NCBI GenBank assembly: GCA_965366835.1
Contig: CBDUGF010000004.1
Coordinates: 1 to 64,000, forward strand
Direction: 5' to 3'
Source of the DNA: JAKGBX01 sp965366835
Lineage (GTDB): Bacteria; Pseudomonadota; Alphaproteobacteria; Rhodobacterales; Rhodobacteraceae
Length of the DNA stretch: 64,000 nucleotides
The translations under genes were made by a program, and so were the position numbers. Below are positions 30,037 through 38,733 of this stretch, piece after piece (the first letter of the stretch is position 1; each line of letters starts with the position of its first letter). The notes under the pieces were generated by a model. The model had not been told where the DNA came from and did no database searches. It was given only the letters and a program-made list of their open reading frames with translations.

Positions 30037-30839
30037 CTCGGCCCCGCGACCACGATTTCGGTACCCCAGCTCGCTGCCGACCGAACCAGAGCAGGCGGTG
30101 GCGCGGCTTCTGTCACCAGCATGTTCACATCGCTTGGATCGCTCACCACAATCGGCGCGGCGCGGCCGAATTTGGAACTGTCGGCGGCCACGATCCGCGC
30201 CTCTGCGCGTTCCATCATGGCGCGTGTCACCCGCGCCTCTTCCAGATCGTAAAGCATGAACCCGCTTTCGGCATTGATCGCCGCCGCCGAAAGCACTGCC
30301 AGATCGGCACGGAAATTGCTGATGAAATCGCGCACTCCGGCCCCGAACACGCCGCCGTCATGGGCGCGCAACTCGCCGCCCGGAATGAACACCCGGTTGT
30401 CATTGCGCGCTGCCAGCGCATAGGCCACGACCACCGAGTTGGTCACAACGAAAAGCTCGCGATGCGCCTTCAGCGCCTCGGCGATATAGGCGGTTGTGCT
30501 GCCGACATCGAGAAACAACGATTGACCGTTCTTAATCACACCGGCGACATGCGCCGCGATGCGCTGCTTGGCGCGCGGGTTCTCATCGCGACGCTGCGAA
30601 AAACTGAGTTCCACCGCGCCTTGCAGCATGTGCACTCCGCCATGCACCTTCTCCACCAGCCCCTGATCGGAAAGCTTTCTCACATTGCGGCGGACGGTTT
30701 CCTCGGTCACATGCAGTGCCTGCGCGATTGCATGAATGCGCATCGTTCCTCCGGAGCGCGCCACGAGATCGAGAATCTCCCCCTCGCGGTGAGACGCCGG
30801 TCGGCTACTCATGTCCTGTTGCTTGCGCTTGGCAGTCAT
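30033..30839 (-). CDS. DeoR/GlpR-family transcriptional regulator (2)
   Basis: Second DeoR-type regulator, 268 residues. The winged helix shows TMRIHAIAQALHVTEETVRRNVRKLSDQ without the rest quoted, and the sensor domain shows LFLDVGSTTAYIAEAL and VTNSVVVAYAL. The ATG at 30839 has a GAGGTGAG site; an in-frame ATG lies at 30812. It is related to the regulator at 24964-25725 and flanks the same cluster. Divergent from the binding-protein gene at 31031. Confidence 0.92.
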   Translation of the reverse strand: MTAKRKQQDMSSRPASHREGEILDLVARSGGTMRIHAIAQALHVTEETVRRNVRKLSDQGLVEKVHGGVHMLQGAVELSFSQRRDENPRAKQRIAAHVAGVIKNGQSLFLDVGSTTAYIAEALKAHRELFVVTNSVVVAYALAARNDNRVFIPGGELRAHDGGVFGAGVRDFISNFRADLAVLSAAAINAESGFMLYDLEEARVTRAMMERAEARIVAADSSKFGRAAPIVVSDPSDVNMLVTEAAPPPALVRSAASWGTEIVVAGPR

Positions 30840-30922
30840 CGGCTCACCTCATGTCGCCCGGCCTTACCCGAAAAAACCACATTTCCACCGCACCAACCAG
30901 CATTTCTCGTGGGTTTTATTGG

Positions 30923-30938
30923 TTTTTTGTTGATTCAA
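30923..30938. promoter_or_regulatory. Half-site TTTTTTGTTGATTCAA, candidate DeoR site
   Basis: The run TTTTTTGTTGATT repeats one arm of the inverted repeat at 25795-25822. It lies between the second DeoR-type gene and the ABC binding-protein gene. No matching second arm is visible, so binding would be weaker or need another partner. Confidence 0.45.
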
Positions 30939-31030
30939 GCCGGAAACTGTTGAAATTTGACTCTCACAGGTCGGTGACTCGCGACACCACCCAAAAACCG
31001 GCCAGCAAGAAATTTCAGGGGGGATCCCAT

Positions 31031-31975
31031 ATGTTCAAGACACAACTTTTTGCCGCCTGTCTGGCCGGGGCCGCGTTAGCGGGCCCTGCGCTGGCCGAGG
31101 CGGAATCACAAGACCCGATCAAGCTCACGCTGCACGATTGGACCGGCCAGCTTCTGACCACCACGATCATGGGCAAGGTTCTGGCCGAGGCGGGTTACAA
31201 CGTAGAATACGTGCAGGCGGATTACATCGCCCAGTTCGCCGGGCTCAAGACCGGCGATCTGCATGTCGCGATGGAGATCTGGGAAACCACGGGCCGCGAG
31301 GCCATGGACGAGGCCACCGGCACCGGCAATGTCGTCAACCTGGGCGAAACCGGAATGATGGCGATCGAGGAATGGTGGTATCCGTCTTACATGAAAGAGG
31401 TTTGCCCGGGACTGCCCGACTGGAAGGCGCTCAACGACTGTGCTCAGGAATTCGCCACGCCGGAGACCGCGCCGATGGGCCGATATCTCGGTGGGCCTGT
31501 CACCTGGGGCGGCTTTGATGATGAACGCGTCGAGGCGCTGGGCATGGATTTCGAAGTGGTCCATGCCGGCACCGATGCCGCTCTTTTCGCCGAGCTTGAA
31601 TCGGCCTATCAACGCAAGGCACCTGTCTTGCTCTGGGTCTATGCCCCACATTGGGCACCCGCCAAATATCAGGGCGAATGGGTCGAATTTCCGCCATACT
31701 CCGCCGAGTGCTATAACGATCCGTCTGTCGGAATGAACCCCGATGCGGCTTATGATTGCGGCAAACCGCGCGGCCCGATCTGGAAGGTTGCCTGGAAGGG
31801 CGTGCAAGAGAAATGGCCCGGTGCCGCCGAAGCGATCAAGGCTTTCAGAGTCTCGAACGACGACATGGGTGCGATGGTCGCTGCGGTCGATCTCGATGGC
31901 AAATCGGTCGATGAGGTCGCGCAGGGCTGGCTTGATGCCAACAAGGATGCGTGGATGGGCTGGATCGCCAAGTAG
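31031..31975 (+). CDS. Glycine-betaine/quaternary-amine-type ABC transporter, substrate-binding protein
   Basis: Periplasmic binding protein of the OpuAC/ProX family. The ATG at 31031 is preceded by AGGGGGGA and starts a signal peptide (MFKTQLFAACLAGAALAGPA with AEAE cleavage). The 314 residues include several aromatic clusters expected to cage a quaternary ammonium group: HDWTGQ, EIWETTG, EEWWYPSY, TWGGF, LLWVYAPHW. The frame stays open 315 bases upstream but that part is not convincing. The exact ligand cannot be read. Confidence 0.9.
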   Translation: MFKTQLFAACLAGAALAGPALAEAESQDPIKLTLHDWTGQLLTTTIMGKVLAEAGYNVEYVQADYIAQFAGLKTGDLHVAMEIWETTGREAMDEATGTGNVVNLGETGMMAIEEWWYPSYMKEVCPGLPDWKALNDCAQEFATPETAPMGRYLGGPVTWGGFDDERVEALGMDFEVVHAGTDAALFAELESAYQRKAPVLLWVYAPHWAPAKYQGEWVEFPPYSAECYNDPSVGMNPDAAYDCGKPRGPIWKVAWKGVQEKWPGAAEAIKAFRVSNDDMGAMVAAVDLDGKSVDEVAQGWLDANKDAWMGWIAK

Positions 31976-31984
31976 CGCACCTTT

Positions 31985-32043
31985 CAGCGCGGCACCGCTC
32001 CCTCGTGCCGCGCTGGTCATTCGCCGATGACCGGCCATGCCGG
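31985..32043. other. Three consecutive hairpins between the binding-protein and ATPase genes
   Basis: CAGCGCGGCAC/GTGCCGCGCTG (31985-31995 and 32005-32015) is a perfect 11-base stem with a 9-base loop. GGTCAT/ATGACC (32015-32020 and 32027-32032) and CCGGC/GCCGG (32031-32035 and 32039-32043) follow. Such structures often protect the upstream mRNA so that the binding protein is made in excess over the membrane parts. Confidence 0.65.
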
Positions 32044-32087
32044 AGCCTCGGTGCGCCCATACTCACCCTTTGCCCGGACCCCGCCTG

Positions 32088-33119
32088 ATGGACAAGCCGA
32101 TCCTGCTCGATTGTCGCAATGTCTGGAAGCTTTACGGCGCCCATCCCCGCCGCTTCTTTCAGACCCACGGCGGCGCTCCCAGCGCCGAGGCGATCAAGGC
32201 AGAGGGCCTGATCGGAGCCGTGCGCGACGCCTCGGTGCAAATCCGCCAGGGCGAAATTTTCGTGATCATGGGCCTGTCTGGCTCGGGCAAGTCAACACTG
32301 GTGCGCTGCCTGTCGCGGCTGATCGAACCCACGGGTGGCGAGATCCTGTTCGAAGGTCAGAACCTGTCGGCGATGTCCGAGCGCGAGCTTATCGAAATCC
32401 GCCGCCGCAAGATGGGCATGGTGTTTCAGCATTTCGCGCTGCTGCCGCATCTGACCGTATTGCAGAACGCCGCTTTCCCGCTTGAAGTGCAGGGCGTGAG
32501 CCGCGCCAGGCGCGAAGCCCGCGCCCGGGAAATGGTCAATCTGGTCGGGCTTGAAGGGCGCGAAAACTATTACCCGCGAGAGCTTTCCGGCGGCCAGCAG
32601 CAGCGCGTTGGCATTGCCCGCTCGCTAGCTGTCGAGCCTGACCTGTGGTTCCTCGACGAGCCTTTTTCTGCGCTCGATCCCCTGATCCGCCGCGAAATGC
32701 AGGATGAATTCCTGCGTTTGCAATCGCTCTTGCACAAGACCATCGTGTTCATCACCCATGATTTCGACGAGGCCATACGCCTGGCCGACCGGATCGCAGT
32801 GATGAAGGACGGCGCCATCGTGCAGGTCGCCACGCCGGAAGAGCTGGTGCTGAACCCGGCCACCGACTACGTGCAGGAGTTCACCCGCCACATCCCCCGT
32901 GCCAAGGTATTGACCCTGCGCAGCATCATGCGGCCCGGCGCGGCTCCCGGCGCGGTGGCGGGAACGCTGGCCGCCTCCACCCGTATCGAAGCGGCGGCGG
33001 ATCGGATCGAGGCTGCCGATGCACCCTTCAACCTTGCCGGTGACGATGGCAGCGTGATCGGTCATGTCGGGCGCCAGGCGGTGATTGACGTTCTGATCGG
33101 GCGGAGGCTCGAGCGATGA
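32088..33119 (+). CDS. Glycine-betaine-type ABC transporter ATP-binding protein (ProV/OpuAA family)
   Basis: ATPase energising the importer. I chose the ATG at 32088 (343 residues, MDKPILLDCRNVWKLYGAHP); 51 bases of extra open frame precede it. The long N terminus before Walker A (FVIMGLSGSGKSTLVRCLSR) is typical of ProV. The Q-loop is MVFQHFALLPHLTV, the signature LSGGQQQRVGIARSL and Walker B LWFLDEPFSALD. About 90 residues after the ATPase core may be regulatory. It overlaps the permease start by 4 bases. Confidence 0.95.
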   Translation: MDKPILLDCRNVWKLYGAHPRRFFQTHGGAPSAEAIKAEGLIGAVRDASVQIRQGEIFVIMGLSGSGKSTLVRCLSRLIEPTGGEILFEGQNLSAMSERELIEIRRRKMGMVFQHFALLPHLTVLQNAAFPLEVQGVSRARREARAREMVNLVGLEGRENYYPRELSGGQQQRVGIARSLAVEPDLWFLDEPFSALDPLIRREMQDEFLRLQSLLHKTIVFITHDFDEAIRLADRIAVMKDGAIVQVATPEELVLNPATDYVQEFTRHIPRAKVLTLRSIMRPGAAPGAVAGTLAASTRIEAAADRIEAADAPFNLAGDDGSVIGHVGRQAVIDVLIGRRLER

Positions 33120-35125
33120 ACGCCCGGTTAAAACCGTTCCTGCATGCCGGCCCGCTGTTCTGGGCCGGGTTGTTCGCCATCACCTGGGCGCTGTCCACCT
33201 GGTCATTCCAGCTCTACAAGGCGCTCGATGCACGCTGGATCGTGAAATACCCCACTGGCTGGACGCTGCCGCTGGAAGGCGCGATTTCCGATGCGTTGAA
33301 ATGGCTGGTCGAGGACGCGAGTTTCGGCCTGTTCAGCTTCCGCGACCTGACCCGATTCATCTCGGCGCTGATCGAAGCACCCTACGATTTCGTACGCGGT
33401 CTCTTGATTGAAGGATTCCAATCAGGACTGGGCCAGCAGGCAGTGGATATCGCCCCATCGCTGAGCTGGATCGCGATCATCGTCACGCTCGCCGCCATGG
33501 GCCATTACGCTAAAAGCTGGGGCCTGGCCGCTTTGATAGCGGGGTGTTTCCTTTATCTGGCGATCTTCGGGCAATGGCATTCGGCGATGATCACGCTGGC
33601 CTCGGTGTTGATCTCCGTTCCCATCGGCGTGATGGGCGGGCTCTTGCTGGGCATTCTCGCCTATCGCTGGCCCTGGTTCGACCGGGCGTTGCGCCCTGTT
33701 CTCGACCTGATGCAGACGGTGCCGATCTTTGCCTATCTGGTGCCGATCCTGTTCCTGTTCGGCTTCGGTCCGGTCTCTGCTCTGGTCGCCACCATCATCT
33801 ATGCCATGCCGCCCATGGTGCGGGTGACCACCGTGGCGCTTCAGGGTGTTCCATCCGAGATCCATGACGTTGGCCGCATGGTCGGCTGCACCAGACGGCA
33901 GATGATGTGGAAGGTGCTGGTGCCCTCCGCCGCGCCCACGCTGATGGTAGGCGTCAACCAGGTGATCATGCTGACGCTCAACATGGTGATCATCGCGTCG
34001 ATGATCGGCGCCGGGGGTCTGGGCTATGATGTGCTGACTGCGCTGCGCCGTCTCGATATCGGCGGCGGGATCGAGGCTGGTGTCGCCATCGTCGTCATGG
34101 CGATTGCGCTCGACCGCCTCAGCCAGGCCTTCGCGACCCGCGCCGCCCATGATCGCGCGATGCCGCACGAGGCCAATCTCCTGCGCCGTCACCCGTGGAG
34201 CGCGACGGTGCTGCTGGTCATCATCGGCACCTTCATTCTGGGCCGTGTCATTCCGGCAGTTCAAAGCTTTCCCGACACTGCAACGCTTTCGACCGGCACG
34301 TTCGGGTCGGACGTGATGGAGTATATCAACGTCAATTTCTTTGACGCTTTCGAGGCGGTGAAAACCTTCTTCCTGACCTGGCTGCTTCTGCCGGTGAAGC
34401 GGTTTTTCGCAGGCATCCCATGGGCTTGGGGTATCGCGGCAATGACGTTGATCGGCTGGCGTATGGGCGGCTGGCGTCTGGCCATGATGACCGGTCTGAT
34501 GAGTGCGTTCATCGCTGCCTCGGGGCTATGGCCCAAGGCGATGATCACAGTCTATCTCTGCGGCGTATCGGTGCTGATCGCCACCGTGATCGGCGTTCCC
34601 TTCGGTATCCTCGCCGCGCAAAACCAGACCGCCGGCCGCATCATCGGCTCGGTCATCGACACGCTGCAAACCCTGCCCAGCTTTGTCTATCTCATCCCGG
34701 TGGTGATGCTGTTCCGGGTCGGCGATTTCTCGGCCATGATCGCGGTGGTGCTCTATGCGTTGGCGCCGGCTGTGCGCTATGCCGCCCATGGCATCCGCTC
34801 GATTGACCCGCAGTTGATCGAGGCCGGGATTGTCTCGGGCTGCACGCCGCGCCAGCTGTTGTGGCGGATCAAGCTGCCGATGGCTTTCCCCGAGATCCTG
34901 CTGGGCCTCAACCAGACCATCATGCTGGCGCTGTCGATGCTGGTGATCACCGCGTTGGTCGGCACCCGCGATCTGGGTCAGGAGGTCTATATCGCGCTGA
35001 CCAAGGCCAATACCGGCCAAGGGATTGTCGCCGGTCTGTCGGTCGCCTTCATTGCGATGATCGCCGACCGCATCCTGTCGGCCGCCGCCCATCATACCCG
35101 CCGCAAAATGGGGCTTCAAACATGA
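33116..35125 (+). CDS. Duplicated ABC permease for glycine-betaine-type compounds (two ProW domains in one chain)
   Basis: Inner-membrane permease. At 669 residues it is about twice a ProW subunit. Two BPD_transp_1 domains are visible, each with an EAA loop: one near residues 245-265 (IHDVGRMVGCTRRQMMWKVL) and one near 565-585 (LIEAGIVSGCTPRQLLWRIK). Each half has its own set of membrane segments. A single chain therefore probably forms the whole pore. It overlaps both neighbours by 4 bases. Confidence 0.93.
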   Translation: MNARLKPFLHAGPLFWAGLFAITWALSTWSFQLYKALDARWIVKYPTGWTLPLEGAISDALKWLVEDASFGLFSFRDLTRFISALIEAPYDFVRGLLIEGFQSGLGQQAVDIAPSLSWIAIIVTLAAMGHYAKSWGLAALIAGCFLYLAIFGQWHSAMITLASVLISVPIGVMGGLLLGILAYRWPWFDRALRPVLDLMQTVPIFAYLVPILFLFGFGPVSALVATIIYAMPPMVRVTTVALQGVPSEIHDVGRMVGCTRRQMMWKVLVPSAAPTLMVGVNQVIMLTLNMVIIASMIGAGGLGYDVLTALRRLDIGGGIEAGVAIVVMAIALDRLSQAFATRAAHDRAMPHEANLLRRHPWSATVLLVIIGTFILGRVIPAVQSFPDTATLSTGTFGSDVMEYINVNFFDAFEAVKTFFLTWLLLPVKRFFAGIPWAWGIAAMTLIGWRMGGWRLAMMTGLMSAFIAASGLWPKAMITVYLCGVSVLIATVIGVPFGILAAQNQTAGRIIGSVIDTLQTLPSFVYLIPVVMLFRVGDFSAMIAVVLYALAPAVRYAAHGIRSIDPQLIEAGIVSGCTPRQLLWRIKLPMAFPEILLGLNQTIMLALSMLVITALVGTRDLGQEVYIALTKANTGQGIVAGLSVAFIAMIADRILSAAAHHTRRKMGLQT

Positions 35126-36009
35126 CAACTCCTGCCGATGCCGCCCTGGCCCGCGCTGCCGGATTGCCGATCTGGACCGCGCCTCGCGATGTGCAGTTGC
35201 TGGGCGGAGGGATCACCAATTTCAACGTCTCGCTGGTGGATCAGGGCAATCGCTATGTGGTGCGCGTGGGCGAGGACATTCCGCTGCACGGTATCCTGCG
35301 TGCAAACGAGTTGGCCGCGCATCGCGCCGCGCAGGCGGTGGGGCTGGCGCCCGCGATCCGGCATGCCGAGCCTGGTATTCTTGCGATTGAGTTCATTGAC
35401 AGCAAGACGTTGGGCGAAGCCGAGGTGCGCGCCCCCGAGATGCTGGAGCGGATCGTGCCGCTTCTGCATCGCTGCCATCACGAGGCGTTTGCAGCGCTGC
35501 GTGGGCCGGTGCTGGCCTTCTGGGTGTTCCACGTTCTGCGCGATTATGCCGCCACGCTGCGCGCGGGCAACTCGCCCTACCTGGCCCGGCTGCCAGACCT
35601 GCTTGCCACTGCCGACGGGCTGGAAGCTGCCATCGGGCCGGTCGAAATCGTGTTGGGCCACAACGATCTTCTGCCCGCCAATTTTCTCGACGACGGAGAA
35701 AAACTCTGGCTGATCGACTGGGAATATGCCGGTCTCAACTCTCCGCTTTTCGATCTGGCCGGCCTTGCAACCAACAATGGTCTTTCCGCCACCCAGGAGG
35801 ATTGGCTGTTGGAGGCATATTACGACAAAGCGGTTAACGACACCTTACGGCGCCGGTTTGCTGCGATGAAATGCGCCTCTTTGATGCGCGAAACCATGTG
35901 GTCGATGGTCTCCGAACTGCATTCGGAGATCGACTTCGACTACGCCGCCTATACGCGCGAAAATCAGGGCCGTCTCGATGCGGCGCTGGCGCATTTCCAA
36001 GCCCTGTGA
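35122..36009 (+). CDS. Choline/ethanolamine-kinase-like phosphotransferase (B)
   Basis: Second APH-fold kinase, 295 residues from the ATG at 35122, which overlaps the permease stop (ATGA). N-terminal LLGGGITNFNVSLVDQGNRYVV is the nucleotide-binding strand pair. The Brenner motif is HNDLLPANFLDDG and the metal site LIDWEYAGLNSPLFDLAGLA. It is only distantly similar to the kinase at 28315. It lies between transporter and dehydrogenase, so phosphorylation of the imported compound or a product is the simplest guess. Confidence 0.87.
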   Translation: MTTPADAALARAAGLPIWTAPRDVQLLGGGITNFNVSLVDQGNRYVVRVGEDIPLHGILRANELAAHRAAQAVGLAPAIRHAEPGILAIEFIDSKTLGEAEVRAPEMLERIVPLLHRCHHEAFAALRGPVLAFWVFHVLRDYAATLRAGNSPYLARLPDLLATADGLEAAIGPVEIVLGHNDLLPANFLDDGEKLWLIDWEYAGLNSPLFDLAGLATNNGLSATQEDWLLEAYYDKAVNDTLRRRFAAMKCASLMRETMWSMVSELHSEIDFDYAAYTRENQGRLDAALAHFQAL

Positions 36010-36016
36010 GGTTTTC

Positions 36017-38455
36017 ATGAGCACGCTTCCCTCCTCCTCGAAAGTGATTGTCATCGGGGGCGGTATCGTCGGCTGTTCCACCGCCTATCATCTCGGAAAG
36101 CTGGGGGTGGAAACGGTCTTGATCGAGCGCAAGAAACTCACTTCGGGGACTACGTTTCACGCCGCCGGACTGGTCGGGCAGCTGCGCTCGAACGCCAATA
36201 TCACCCAGCTTCTGGGCTATTCCGTCGAGCTTTACGACCGGCTGGAAAAAGAGACCGGGCAGGCGACGGGCTGGAAAATGAATGGCGGGCTGCGGCTGGC
36301 CTGCAATCAGGAACGCTGGACCGAGGTGAAACGCCAGGCCACTACGGCGCATTCCTTTGGGCTCGACATGCAGCTTCTGAGCCCGAAAGAGGCGCAGGAT
36401 CTCTGGCCCTTGATGGATGTGAGCGATGTTGTCGGCGCCGCCTTCCTGCCCACCGATGGCCAGGCCAACCCCTCGGACATAACGCTGTCACTGGCCAAGG
36501 GTGCGCGCATGGGCGGAGTGCAGATCCTTGAGGATACAAGGGCGCTGCGCGTGGTGGTGGAAAAAGGTGTGATCATCGGGGTGGAGACCGACAAGGGGCT
36601 GATTGCATGCGAGAAAGTGGTGCTGTGCGGCGGCCAGTGGAGCCGGGATTTTGCCGCACAGTCGGGGGTGAATGTCCCGCTGGTTTCGGTCGAACATCAA
36701 TACATGGTGACCGAACCGATCAAGGGCGTGACCCCGGATATGCCCACCCTGCGCGACCCGGACCGGCTGACCTATTACAAGGAAGAGGTCGGCGGGCTGG
36801 TGATGGGCGGCTACGAGGCCAATCCGATTCCCTGGGCGATTGACGGCATCCCGAAGGGCTTTCACTACACCGTGCTCGACAGCAATTTCGACCATTTCGA
36901 ACAGATTGTCGAGCTGGCTTTGGGCCGGGTTCCGGCGCTGGAGACCGCCGGGATCAAGCAGCTGTTGAACGGGCCGGAGAGCTTTACCCCGGATGGCAAT
37001 TTCATCCTCGGTGAAGCGCCGGAGCTGAAGAATTTCTTTGTCGGAGCAGGGTTTAACGCCTTTGGAATCGCCTCGGGCGGCGGCGCGGGCATGGCGCTGG
37101 CCGAGTGGGTTGCGAAGGGCGCACCGCCGTTCGATCTCTGGCCGGTGGATATCCGCCGCTTTGGCCGGCCGCATTTCGATACCGATTGGGTGCGCACCCG
37201 CACGCTGGAGGCGTATGGCAAGCATTACACCATGGCCTGGCCATTCGAGGAGCACTCCTCGGGGCGGCCTTGCCGCAAATCGCCGCTCTATGACACGCTG
37301 CTGGCACGCGGCGCTTGTTTTGGTGAAAAGCTGGGCTGGGAACGGCCCAACTGGTTTGCGCATGAGGGCCAGGAGGCGCGCGATATCTACTCCTTCGGGC
37401 GGCAGAACTGGTTTGAAAATGTCGGTGAAGAGCACCGTGCGGCGCGCGCGGCGGCGGTGCTGATCGACCAGACTTCCTTTGCCAAGTTCACCCTCAAGGG
37501 GCCGGATGCCGAAGCCGCGCTGAGCTGGATCGCGGCAAATGATGTGAGCGGGCCGGTGGGCAAGCTGACCTATACCCAGATGCTGAACGATCACGGCGGG
37601 ATCGAATGCGATCTGACCTGTGTGCGGGTGGCTGAGGACGAGTATTACATCGTCACCGGCACCGGCTTTGCCACCCATGATTTTCACTGGATTTCCAGCA
37701 ACATACCCGAGGGGATGAACGCCCAGCTGGTGGATGTCACCTCGGGTCATTCGGTGCTGTCGCTGATGGGGCCGAAGGCGCGCGATATCCTTCAAGCGGT
37801 GACCCGCAACGATGTGTCGAACGCCGCCTTTCCGTTTGGCACCGCGCAGGTGATCGGCATCGCGGGCTGTCCGGTGCGCGCGCTGCGGCTGACCTATGTG
37901 GGCGAGCTGGGCTGGGAGCTGCACCTGCCGACTGAATATGCCGCGACGGTTTACCAGACCCTTACGGCGGCGGGCGCGGCGCATGGGTTGCGCGATGCGG
38001 GCTATCGCGCGATCGAGAGCTTGCGGCTGGAGAAAGGTTACCGCGCCTGGGGGTCGGATATCGGGCCGGACCATACGCCGGATGAGGCGGGTTTGGGATG
38101 GGCGGTAAAACTGAAGAAAAACAATGACTTCAAAGGGCGCGCGGCGGCAGAGAAACAACGCCGCGAAGGGGTGAGGAAAATCCTCGCCGGGTTCACGGCG
38201 GCGCCTGACGTGGTGCTGTCGGGGCGCGAGACGATCTATCGCAACGGCGAGCGCGTAGGCTGGCTCAGCTCTGGCGGATATGGATATACAATAGAAAAAT
38301 CAATCGGTTACGGATATGTGCGCAGCAGCGATCCGATTGATGCGGGCTTTGTGATGGCGGGCGATTACGAGCTGGAAGTGGCGACCGAGCGGGTGGCTTG
38401 CGAGGTGCATCTGGCGCCGCTCCATGATCCGGAGATGGCACGGATCAAGTGCTGA
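36017..38455 (+). CDS. FAD-dependent dimethylglycine/sarcosine dehydrogenase-like protein with GcvT domain (B)
   Basis: Paralogue of the protein at 25880-28303. From the ATG at 36017 (812 residues) it has the FAD fold KVIVIGGGIVGCSTAYHLG, the covalent-FAD histidine His48 in GTTFHAAGLVGQLRSN, the middle FAO_M part and a C-terminal GcvT domain (SFAKFTLKGPDAEAALSWIA, VGELGWELHLP). A GAGG site overlaps the preceding kinase stop. Together with dehydrogenase A it could carry out two successive N-demethylations, but this is inference. Confidence 0.9.
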   Translation: MSTLPSSSKVIVIGGGIVGCSTAYHLGKLGVETVLIERKKLTSGTTFHAAGLVGQLRSNANITQLLGYSVELYDRLEKETGQATGWKMNGGLRLACNQERWTEVKRQATTAHSFGLDMQLLSPKEAQDLWPLMDVSDVVGAAFLPTDGQANPSDITLSLAKGARMGGVQILEDTRALRVVVEKGVIIGVETDKGLIACEKVVLCGGQWSRDFAAQSGVNVPLVSVEHQYMVTEPIKGVTPDMPTLRDPDRLTYYKEEVGGLVMGGYEANPIPWAIDGIPKGFHYTVLDSNFDHFEQIVELALGRVPALETAGIKQLLNGPESFTPDGNFILGEAPELKNFFVGAGFNAFGIASGGGAGMALAEWVAKGAPPFDLWPVDIRRFGRPHFDTDWVRTRTLEAYGKHYTMAWPFEEHSSGRPCRKSPLYDTLLARGACFGEKLGWERPNWFAHEGQEARDIYSFGRQNWFENVGEEHRAARAAAVLIDQTSFAKFTLKGPDAEAALSWIAANDVSGPVGKLTYTQMLNDHGGIECDLTCVRVAEDEYYIVTGTGFATHDFHWISSNIPEGMNAQLVDVTSGHSVLSLMGPKARDILQAVTRNDVSNAAFPFGTAQVIGIAGCPVRALRLTYVGELGWELHLPTEYAATVYQTLTAAGAAHGLRDAGYRAIESLRLEKGYRAWGSDIGPDHTPDEAGLGWAVKLKKNNDFKGRAAAEKQRREGVRKILAGFTAAPDVVLSGRETIYRNGERVGWLSSGGYGYTIEKSIGYGYVRSSDPIDAGFVMAGDYELEVATERVACEVHLAPLHDPEMARIKC

Positions 38456-38511
38456 AATGCGCCACCGCGCGGCGCGTTAGGATTTGACGGAGATCGCCGA
38501 ATTCAGGGGGG

Positions 38512-38556
38512 TGACTCCCGGCTGCCACCCGGCTGACTCCCGGCTGCCGGGGAGTC
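38512..38556 (+). terminator. GC-rich direct repeat and hairpin after dehydrogenase B
   Basis: TGACTCCCGGCTGCC occurs at 38512-38526 and again at 38534-38548. The second copy forms a strong hairpin at 38535-38556 (CCCGGC-T-GCCGGG within ACT/AGT, one bulged G). No T-run follows, so it may be an mRNA-stabilising or rho-assisted terminator structure rather than a classic terminator. Confidence 0.5.
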
Positions 38557-38610
38557 CGGGCGTGTGACGGTAAGAAGGGTTAAGAAAACCTTGAAATGCG
38601 TCGCGTGAGT

Positions 38611-38728
38611 CGAATTCCGACGCGGAATTCGATTTGTTTTCCGACGCGGAAAACAGTGCCAGTCCGTCGAGGCCACACTGCGCTGAAATCCGCGTCGGAT
38701 TTCGAACCGAATTTCGCGTCGAAATTCG
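38611..38728. repeat. Four-hairpin palindromic element, copy 2 (best conserved)
   Basis: Four perfect hairpins: GAATTCC-GACGC-GGAATTC (38612-38630), GTTTTCC-GACGC-GGAAAAC (38636-38654), GAAATCC-GCGTC-GGATTTC (38685-38703) and GAATTTC-GCGTC-GAAATTC (38709-38727). The first and fourth extend by one further C-G pair. Loops are GACGC in the first pair and GCGTC in the second, so the element is two hairpins followed by an inverted pair around a 30-base spacer. It lies between convergent gene ends. Confidence 0.85.
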
Positions 38729-38733
38729 GCGTT

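Noticed and set aside
38611..38728. Possible CRISPR array
   Set aside because: The repeated unit is a hairpin with changing stems and constant loop. There are no identical repeats with unique spacers and no cas genes.
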